Below are positions 56,157 to 64,000 of a DNA stretch of 64,000 bases, piece after piece. Origin of the DNA: Heliocidaris erythrogramma. Its lineage: Eukaryota; Echinodermata; Echinoidea; Camarodonta; Echinometridae. The notes under the pieces are model-generated. The model ran no database searches and was not told where the DNA came from. It was given only the letters and a program-made list of their open reading frames with translations. A program made the position numbers and the translations under genes. Each line of letters begins with the position of its first letter. The first letter of the stretch is position 1. The DNA lies in the NCBI GenBank assembly GCA_025617745.1, contig CM046869.1, positions 15,395,168 to 15,459,167 of the forward strand, given 5' to 3'.

Positions 56157-57754
56157 TTAGCGCCTGTCGAGAACCGACTTAGACTTCGGAAAGGACAGAG
56201 CAGGCTGAGTGGGCAAGAATTGTCTGGTCATGTCTTTTGCCTGTTTGCGACCCTCTATCTCTCTGAGGAAGACCTCGTTAAACTGGCCCCCAAAGAGTTT
56301 GGGATGAGAGGAAGGGATACCCCGCAAAAGAGGCGGGATGTCTTTCTCTAGCACTCCCAGTGTGGAGAGCGCCAACTTGCGGCGTTGATGCGTAATGTCA
56401 ATCGCCGCTGATGAGAGCCGAGACCACTGAAGTCCAGCTAACGAAAGCAGGAGTTCATCCAACAAATTGGAGTCCCCCTCGGTCACATTCAGTTCAACTG
56501 ATCTGGGCCGAAGGCGTAACAGTGAACCCAGGTACGCGGAAAGCCTTAAGCCCGACCTGACTTTGGTTTCAAAGTTCACTAGGGGCTTCTCGGCGGATCT
56601 ATAGGACTGACACTTGAAATTGATATTCAAACGTTGTCCCACACCCATAATTTCCTGGGATAAACCCTTGGCTGAAAAGAAGCCCTGGGTATCATCCCGA
56701 TAGAAAGAGAAGGCACTACCAAAGGGACGTCGGGTAGCCCGACCCGCATCGGCAAGTGCCTCCCTATCCCCATACTCCTGTTTCAAGTCCTCTGTAAGAG
56801 GAATACCAGGAGAAAGGCCATGCTGTCTGAATAACAGCGATGGCTGATCACTGTCCAACTGGACTTGGGGAAAAATTTCTGGCATATACTTCTCTAACAG
56901 GGCCTTGGCATCTGCCGCCATAGCCTGACAAGGCTGGGGGTCGTAGCCGGCCTGAGATTCTGAAACAGACGGGGTAGAAACCTGCGAGACAGAATCAAAT
57001 TCGGGAGAAGTAGTCCGGTGGGGAAAATCCCATGGGGTGGATATGCCCACGGACCAGTGATAGACTCCTCCCCCGGCGGGGCTCCGAGAGCCGCAGGCAC
57101 GGGAGGAGTAGGTCGAGATACCGCATTCGGACAAAATTGTCCCAGGTTCTCATGAATATCGGAGACCGGGAACACACCGGGGTCCAACTCGGGAACATCC
57201 TCCATCACAGTGACAACTGACTTGGGAGAACCCGTCTCAGTAGCCGGCAGCGTCAGGAGATTAGTATCCCAACCATGCTGCTCAGCAAAGAGTCTCATTA
57301 ATCTGAGCAACTCAGATTGAGAGTCGGGGGGAAGAGAGGGCTGAGCCTTCTTACCCGACTTGGGTTTATCCTTGGATTTACCCTTCTTGGCTTTAAGCTT
57401 CTTAGCGGGGGTGTGAGCCACCGTAATAGAAGGCCGTTTAGAAGCACGGGAAGTGTTAGGCTGCAGTATAGAAGCCTCACTACCCAAATTGTCCGGGCCG
57501 GGCTCCCCAGTGGGGAGAAGCAATTCGGCCGCAACTCTAGGGACTGTGCTTCCCCGACCAGAGCCCCGATTCGCATTGACTGCCGGTGGGTGGACGGGCT
57601 GCTGCATTGCAGCACTGCTGGAAATAGCACCCGGAGCACTGACGTTGGTCAGTGGCTGGCGGAAACCAGCAGTCTTCCGCTGCGAGAACCTGCTCGAGGA
57701 GGAGGTCTTAGCGGGATGCGGATTTGCGTTACCGGCTGTAATTCCCCCAGACAC
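56157..57754 (-). pseudogene. Gag-like protein, DIRS copy 2
   Basis: N-terminal Ser/Pro/Lys-rich part (AKKLKAKKGKSKDKPKSGKK), SELLRLMRLFAEQHGW, PAALGAPPGEE; a frameshift near 57030; then ADAKALLEKYMPEI and the conserved block LNVTEGDSNLLDELLLSLA, LQWSRLSSAAIDITHQRRKL, FGGQFNEVFLREIEGRKQAK. No zinc knuckle. Precedes the RT frame by 38 bp. Confidence 0.72.
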
Positions 57755-57985
57755 ACCGACGGTGGTCGGATGTCAGGGGAAGCCAGTAACACTGGGTGAA
57801 ATCTCGCTAGGCACCCCGACGGTGGTCGGGGGTCGGCAAGACCCAGTAACATCATTAGCTGACCGCTTAGCGGTCTTACCAGTTAATGCCCCCTCCAGGC
57901 TCCCGACGGTGGTCGGGGGTCGAGAGGACCCGGTAATACTAGCTACCGCCCCCCAACTGCAGACGCGGTGGTCGTGAGTTAGAGG
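57755..57985 (-). repeat. CCGACGGTGGTCGG hairpin repeats upstream of DIRS gag
   Basis: Four imperfect repeats (near 57758, 57815, 57902, 57963), each with CCGAC..GTCGG inverted halves followed by a (C/G)AGTAAC-like box, spaced 55-90 bp. They lie in the presumed 5' leader of copy 2. Role unknown; possibly RNA structure for translation or packaging. Confidence 0.55.
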
Positions 57986-58205
57986 GAGCTAGAATTGCTA
58001 ATGACGGGTGTTCGGTCCGAAGACTTATGAACACCTAACTTACCTATAAAGCCTGTCTTGCTCGACGCTCCCGGTACAAAAATACCAGAGCGAGCCGACA
58101 GACTGACGCCCTTACCTCCCCTGACCATCGTGTTTGACTCGCTGGTAGGCGAGCGAAACACAGATGTCTCCAACACACTCACCGGGCTGACGCCCTTATA
58201 AGTTT
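57986..58205 (-). other. 5' region of DIRS copy 2, abutting copy 3 terminus
   Basis: GGGCGTCAG occurs twice in this region. No terminal hairpin separate from that of copy 3 is seen. The two elements are head-to-tail and share the repeat at 58206-58562, or copy 2 is truncated there. Confidence 0.45.
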
Positions 58206-58562
58206 GTAAAATCAGCACTGATTTTCTTATTTACTATATAAATCTATATACCTACCTATTATGCCAGTAGTCTTGACTACGGGACCCCTTTGAGAATTTA
58301 ACACAAATGAGTCACAATATTGTGCGCACCCCCCGTAGTCCTATTGTCCCCTTCGCCACTCACGCGCGTCAACACGATACGGCCATCTTCCTCTTTTGCG
58401 AGCAATCCCAAGTAGAAACATGTTGCTTGCAAGGTGAGGGGAAGGAGGGAGGGTCATAGGTAGGTATATAGATTTATATAATTTAAGTAAATAAGAAAAT
58501 CAGTGCTGATTTTACAAATTTACTGCAATAAATCATATATACCTACCTATTATGCCAGACCA
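58206..58562 (-). repeat. Palindromic terminal repeat between DIRS copies 3 and 2
   Basis: Arms TTTGTAAAATCAGCACTGAT..ATATACCTACCTATTATGCCAG (58206-58266) and inverse (58455-58515); third direct copy ATATACCTACCTATTATGCCAG (58537-58558). AAAATCAGCACTGATTTT is itself palindromic. The loop has GCCATCTTCCTCTTTTGCGA and AACATGTTGCTTG. Confidence 0.72.
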
Positions 58563-58639
58563 GCGCCAACTGAAAGACCGGGAGGCATGTTTCAAGCAGA
58601 AGGGAATAGGATTACAGCGAAGAATACAAATACACAGCG

Positions 58640-59660
58640 GCCTTCAATGTGGCTGACGCAAACATAGCCTCACCTGCGGGAACATCCCTAAGGTAGCAAG
58701 AAATGAAGGAATTGGGCGAACGCCAATAAGCAGCCTTCAAAATATCATCAAGCGCCACACCTTGAAACAGAGCCCAAGAAGTGCCGACACTACGAGTGTC
58801 ATGAGCACGAGGCTTACTGTCGGAAAAAAGAGCCCCTGTGCCAGCAGCCCTAATAGCCTCGACAATCCATCTAGAAATGGAATCAAGAGAAGCAGGAGAA
58901 AAAGACTCTGATCAACTGATCATCCTTACGATAAGACTTAGTCTTATCAATATACCATTTGAGAGCCCTAACAGGACACCAAACTTTGTCCTCGCGCACT
59001 GACGAAAACCCAGAAAGCAGACAAAGAAAAATCTCAACAGGGCCAGAGGCAGCTGTCTGATTCTTGGCAACGAAAGAAGCCCTAGGAATCAATCTAACAC
59101 CTTTTCTCTCCCAGCGAACATGACCAGGAGTAAGACAGAGAGCATGAAGAGTACTGCGCCTCTGCCCAGAGGCAATAGCTACCAAAAAGAGCGTCTTAAC
59201 CGTAAGATGATGAAGCGAAGCTTCACCCAACGGTTCGAAAGGAGGTTTCGCCAAGGCCTCCAGGACCTTAGGCAGACTCCAAGACGGCACTAACTTAGAA
59301 AGAGAAGGTCTTTTCAGAAAGAACGAACGAATCAAACCACTTAGAAGCGGGGAATTGGAAATCCCCGAACCATCTGAGAAACCCGAATGAATGGCCCCGA
59401 TCGCCGAACGGTAGCCTCGGATAGTAGAGATAGATCTCCCTTTGTCAAATAACGAGATTAAGAAATCCGCAATTGAACCAATAGGAGCCTCAGAAGGGGT
59501 TTGATTTCTCTCTTTGCACCAAAGGAAAAAGACCGAAAGACAGGAATTGTAAATCTCCCTAGTAGAAACCCTACGACTGGACATTAAAAAGTCCGCGGCT
59601 CTATCAGAGAGACCCGACTGTCGTGCAGATTCCCTGACAGGGGCCAAGCAGTCAAATGAA
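58640..59660 (-). pseudogene. Tyrosine recombinase, DIRS copy 3 (one frameshift from complete)
   Basis: SSRRVSTREIYNSCLSVFF, GRSISTIRGYRSAIGAIHSG, catalytic Arg in ASGQRRSTLHALCLTPGH, VWCPVRALKWYIDKTKSYRK. A small deletion near 58908 diverts the frame to a stop at 58883. In the neighbouring frame the rest is intact: SPASLDSISRWIV, AHDTRSVGTSW (HxxR), and AAYWRSPNSFISCYLRDV with the presumed nucleophilic Tyr. So Arg, HxxR and Tyr are all present, in two frames. Confidence 0.82.
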
Positions 59661-61626
59661 GAGACTCCGGACTGTGGTGAAGAATCCCCGATAGGGGCTG
59701 TAACACCAGATCCGCTCTTAACGGGAGAACAAACGGTTGAGCCCTTAGGAGGCTCATAAGTTCTGGAAACCAATTCCTCCTGGGCCAAAAGGGAGCTATT
59801 ACGAGCACCCGCGCCCGATCTTCCCTGATTTTCCGCAAGACACGCGGAATCAGATGGAAGGGAGGAAAGGCGAATCCCTGAAGGTTCTCCCAGCTGAGGG
59901 AGAAAGCATCGAGAGCCCATGCTCCCTGATCGCGAACACGGGAGCAATACTTCGGCAGCTGGTGATTTAGCACCGACGCAAATAGATCCACTTCCAGTGG
60001 ACCTAGGCGACTGCGAATGCGGCAAAATACCTCCGGATGGAGCGTCCATTCCGATGGAAGATACCTGCCCCGAGACAGAAAATCCGCAATGAGGTTTTCC
60101 CGACCGGGGATGAAAGAGGCCACGGGTGTGATTGCCATGCGACGACACCACCTCCACAGCTGAGCTGCTAGGGCATTCAGGGCAACCGAACGAGTGCCTC
60201 ACTGCTGATTGATATATGCCGCCACAGTAACATTGTCCGTGAGAATCAGAACCGAACGACTGAGAAGTCGACTTCTGAAATGGAGCAAGGTCAACAGAAC
60301 TGCCATAAACTCCAGGACATTGATATGAGGAAGAGTCCCAAGATGAGACCAATCCCCCGCAACCGTGCTGCCGTTGCAGTGTCCTCCCCACCCCAACCGA
60401 GAGGCGTCCGTCGAAACCGATATCGACGGAAGAGGGGCAGAGAAGGACCTGCCTCGCGCGAGAAACACCTCGCTCGTCCAACAAGAGAGAAGAGACTTGA
60501 TCCTTACTGGTACTGGAATCCAGACCAAAAGAGAGTCTTTTCCCGGCTTGAAGAACCTGAGGAGATGTCTCTGAAAGGGTCTCATGAGGAGCCGGCAGTC
60601 CTCTAAAACATCGACTAGACTGGCTAGATAACCTAGAAACTGAAGCCACTGTCTGGCCGAGACTCTTCTGGCCAGCAAGAGCTTGCGAGCCGCAGAGACA
60701 ATGGTGAGAATCCTGTCTCGACTGGGCCGAGCCAACTGATTCCTTATGTCTAACACCGCCCCCAGAAAAACTGGGCTGCGAGTGGGAACTAACTCTGACT
60801 TTTCCCAATTTATTAGGAAACCTAAGTCTTGAGTAAGAGAGACGAGCAAACGAGTCTCGTCCAACAAACGATCGCGAGACTCCGCAAGGAGAAGCCAATC
60901 GTCCAGGTAACAAAACAACCGCAGGTCGCGACGCCTCAGAGAGGCCGCTAGCACCGCTACAACTTGAGTAAAAACCCCGAGGGGCCGGGCGCAGCCCGAA
61001 GGGAAGAGCACGAAAACGATAAGTCTCCGAGAGGAAGGAGAACCCCAGAAGATCGCGAGATGCGCGATGAATGGGAATGTGAAAGTACGCGTCCTTGAGA
61101 TCTATCGAGACCGCGTAGTCTTCCCTTTTGATCAACGGAAGAATGGAGGCAAGAGTCTCCATCCGAAAATGAACCGGAGGAATGAATTTGTTTATTCTTT
61201 TCAGGTTCAGTATCAAACGAAGTTTTCCCGAGCGCTTGGGAATAACGAAAATTGGAGAAAGGGAAAGAGACGGCCTGTCTGTTATCCTTTCTATAGCCCT
61301 CTTTTCCAAAAGAGACTCGATCTCCTTTGATGCTTCAAAGGAGACCGAGACAGGGCAGACATGGGAGGTGACCGAATTCTTATAGCCCCTCCGGGGAGCG
61401 AGGCGCAAAGATCTATGAAGAATCCGTCTCGCACGACGGAGAGAACAAACACGTCCCCGGAGATGGCCTCCCAAGCGGGGAGAAACGCATAAAGTCGGCC
61501 ACCTACCACATTCGGTCGAACAAGCGCTCGGGGAAAAACATCAAAACCCAGGCTTGGCCTTCTGCGAAGCCATCGCCTTACCACGAGAACCTCTCGAAAT
61601 GCCCCTGCCACGACTCCCTCTCCCAC
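59584..61626 (-). pseudogene. RT/RNase H/methyltransferase-like protein, DIRS copy 3
   Basis: Pieces in three frames. 61291-61626: RLYAFLPAWEAISGDVFVLS. Next, up to about 61010: SPIFVIPKRSGKLRLILNLK, SIDLKDAYFHIPI. 60199-61011: YLDDWLL with intact Asp pair, GFLINWEKSEL, ARQWLQFLGYLASLVDVLED, RNase H STDASRLGWGG, NVLEFMAV, LTDNVTVAAYI. After a stop at 60199, 59584-60138: LIADFLSRGRY and the methyltransferase-position segment DLFASVLNHQLPKYCSRV..FAFPPFHLIP..VLVIAPFWP. Only this copy keeps a full RNase H acidic set (D, E, D, D). Confidence 0.82.
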
Positions 61627-63754
61627 GAGAAGGAGCTGGCTGCGGCTCAGGAGGCGGGACCCTAGACACGCGACTGCGTTGACCCGAAACGGGACCAGCA
61701 GGTCTACGCTGACCAGGGGCCCGCGTTGGCTTAGAGCTAGTGTGAAACTGCTTAGTCATATCGGAGATCTGCTTTCGCGCATCGATCTCTCTCTGAAACA
61801 CCGTAGCAAATTTACCACCAAAAAGCGAAGGACCCCAAGACGGAACATCTCGGAGAAGTTGAGCAATGCCCGACTCTCTAACACCCAGTGCCGAGTGAGC
61901 CGAGGTCCTGCGACGGAACGTAGCCGAAGCAGCTGCGGTGGAAAGCTGAGACCACTGCAGACAAAAAAGAGAATGCAGCAAGTCGTCAATAACCAGCTTG
62001 TCACCATCGGTAACATTCAACTCCTCCGCCCTGGACCTAAGGTCAGAGAGAAACCCTTGAAAAGCCGCCAAACGCATCCCTGACCTAACCTGGTTTTCAA
62101 TATTAAACCAAATCTTATCCTCCGCCCTGAACGCAGCGGAGGTAAGCGGATTAGTCGCCCACAAGCGACGACCAACCTCTAAAATCTCAGGAGAAAGAGT
62201 CTTAGCCTTGAAAAAGCTGTCTTGGTCCTGAGAACAAAAGGCGAAAGCCTTACCCTTGACCGCATTAGATCGCTTAACCAACAGCGCGGCCTCAATGCGG
62301 TCATACTCCAGCTTGAAAACCTCCTCAAGAGCAATACCCTCAGAGGAAACCTGCTGCTTAAATTTCCAACGCGAAGTCGAACCCTGCGCGCGGGTTGACT
62401 GAAGTTCAGGGAGATATTTGGACAACAACGCAATCGCTTCCACCCCACAGAGAGCGAGCGATTGAGACTCCGCCTGCCCAAGCGATTCGGGAACCGAAGC
62501 TTGAGAGGACACATCCAAATCTGGTTCCACCCGAGTGGAATGAGACAAAGGAACGCTAACAAAGGCCTCCGCAGGCAGAGCCCCGCATGATTCAACAAAA
62601 GTCTCCTCACCCGGCGGAGCCCCAAGGGCCGCGGGAATAGGAGGCACATGCGAATCCGACTCAGACAAAGAGGAATCAATCACAAAAGGCTGATTAGACT
62701 CAAAGCGAGATCCCTGAATAGGGACAGAAGTCAGGGTTGAAGAAGCCGGTACAAAGGACCAACCCTGATTCTGAGCAAAAGCCCGCATCATACTGAACAT
62801 GTCAGCTTGAGAGGAGCTAGCTGGGTTAGCCAGGCCAGACGGGCAAGAGGCCGGCAAAGCCTTGCCACTTTTTGCCTTCTTCTTGGCCTTTTTCTTGGCT
62901 GGCTCGACAAGAGTCGTAGCCGAAACCCTTTTCTTAGAACGCTTAATCGGATTCGTTCGGATCCCCGAAGCCTCTTCGGAAACACGAACCGATCCCTCCG
63001 CGGAGGGACGTTCACTTCCCATAAAGGGATTGGAGCGCTCATGGCGTAAGCCTAGAGAATCGCCCAAATCACCCATATTGGCTAGGCAAGAAGATGCGAT
63101 AGCCATGGGTTGGGAGCTAAAAGCTCCCAGTGCGTGGGCAGACCGAGATGACTCGGTATGTGCCCGATGACTACTAAAGGCGTGTGAACCCACTATTGGA
63201 CCGCTCGAAAGCAGCAATAGGGGAGCACTAGTAGTCACGCACCCAGGTGAAAACACCTGTTGCTCCGAAGAGCGTCCATAATTGTTAGCTCGAGCATTCC
63301 CATCAGCTGGCACCTGAGACAGCCCAGGAAGTACTCGTTCCCCCATATGGCGTTTGCCGGGGGCTAGGGTTTGAGAACCCAGACCAACATGGACTAAGCC
63401 CGTGGGTTGCCCTGCAGTAGTAGGGCGCGTCTCCCCTAACGGATCAGAGCGAGTGAACGCTACCGTACGGGAAACAACCGCCCCCCCCTCTGGTCTCAGC
63501 GACCGGGGGATTGGATTCGAGATATCCAAACCACTACAATCCCGATTCAGTTAACGCCACCCGTCCCGAAGCCGCAAGCTCCGAGACTGGCAAACTCTGC
63601 AAGGGAACACCACTAGGCAACTTACCCTTAGCCCTCCTCCCTCCCCCGTGTACCGCAGTACTCGGGGGAGTTCTGGAAGGCCGAGTCGTCTTGCTAGACG
63701 ACTCTTCGGAAGAAGCAGGTCTCCTTGACCCAGCTGCTTCTTCTTCCGAATTCA
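61541..63754 (-). pseudogene. Gag-like protein, DIRS copy 3 (nearly complete)
   Basis: The 663-codon frame (61541-63529) has no ATG at its left edge (TTG). The likely start, ATG at about 63754 (MNSEEEAAGSRRPASSEESS), is in an adjoining frame that ends at 63534, so one indel separates them. Features: basic stretch KKKAKKKAKSGK, MFSMMRAFAQNQGWSF, PAALGAPPGEE, LNVTDGDKLVIDDLLHSLF, LQWSQLSTAAASATFRRR, FGGKFATVFQREIDARKQIS, and an Arg-Gly-rich C-terminus (PSRGRGSRGRGISRGSRGK) suited to nucleic-acid binding. Longest gag in the window. It overlaps the RT frame by 86 bp. Confidence 0.78.
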
Positions 63755-64000
63755 TACCACTGCAATAAAACAGACAATAAAGTATACTTTTCAAAATAAG
63801 AAATACTTCAACTGAATGCAGTAAAAACTTTATTTGGGAGATACGCACTAAAGAAATTTTCACAGCCTAAAAACCGTAAGAACAAACACCGAACCCAAAG
63901 GCTCGGTGACAAACGGAAACACCCGCAAACACAGAAATATCTACGTGGGGCTGACCGTGAAAGAGAAAAATAAGTGCCAAGAAAGGGAATCAAAAAATCC
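63755..64000 (-). other. Presumed 5' leader of DIRS copy 3; runs off window
   Basis: AT-rich sequence upstream of the gag ATG. No terminal repeat matching 58206-58562 appears before the window ends, so the element's 5' end is not seen. Confidence 0.4.

Overview
This window is eukaryotic, from a repeat-rich invertebrate genome, most plausibly marine and possibly an echinoderm. The evidence is spliced-gene signals (a consensus donor and acceptor around one host exon), retroposon tails with AATAAA plus poly(A), tRNA-derived SINEs, DIRS-type retrotransposons, Helitron-like elements and very many short inverted-repeat transposons. The species cannot be fixed from the sequence alone. There are no bacterial-style operons. 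Almost every long open frame belongs to a mobile element or to low-complexity DNA.

Layout. 1-1283: 3' end of an L1/Tx1-like LINE, interrupted by a hAT-type MITE. 2.6-6.6 kb: MITEs, a tandem repeat and a foldback element. 6.82-7.08 kb (minus): the one host coding exon I can support, the N-terminal exon of a heterotrimeric G-protein alpha subunit. 7.97-8.63 kb: a long GAT microsatellite. 11.96-12.58 kb: an open gag-like frame with a CCHC knuckle, abutting a reversed LINE fragment. 13.3-20.4 kb: foldbacks, SINEs and an interrupted ~100-bp minisatellite. 20.5-32.5 kb: a cluster of Helitron-like elements, three of which (24,961-27,178; 27,179-29,019; 29,020-30,431) are joined head-to-tail on the minus strand with no DNA between their termini. 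A further copy (35.1-38.06 kb) is broken by other insertions. 38.2-44.0, 53.0-58.2 and 58.2-64 kb: three minus-strand DIRS-like retrotransposons (gag, RT/RNase H plus a methyltransferase-like region, tyrosine recombinase), each with a palindromic repeat at its 3' end and each damaged. 44.27-47.78 kb: a degraded LINE carrying a CACTA-like MITE. 50.64-51.69 kb: a ~188-bp satellite rich in the palindrome CCCATATGGG.

The window reads as a stack of dated insertions. In several places a paralogous copy supplies the empty site, so target duplications can be read directly: TA for the palindromic MITE in a Helitron unit, TAA and CAG for the CACTA-like elements, 8 bp for hAT-type elements and 9 bp for a long-TIR foldback. 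The most unusual object is a pair of nested palindromic elements at 24,997-25,783. The inner one carries two diverging tRNA-like sequences with B-box motifs. Also unusual are a small TIR element whose interior is degenerate TTAGGG repeat, and a recombinase frame that stays open through the RT/RNase H region in two divergent DIRS copies.

Limits: all family assignments come from motifs and termini read by eye. No alignment, HMM search or folding program was run, and boundaries without a target duplication are approximate.
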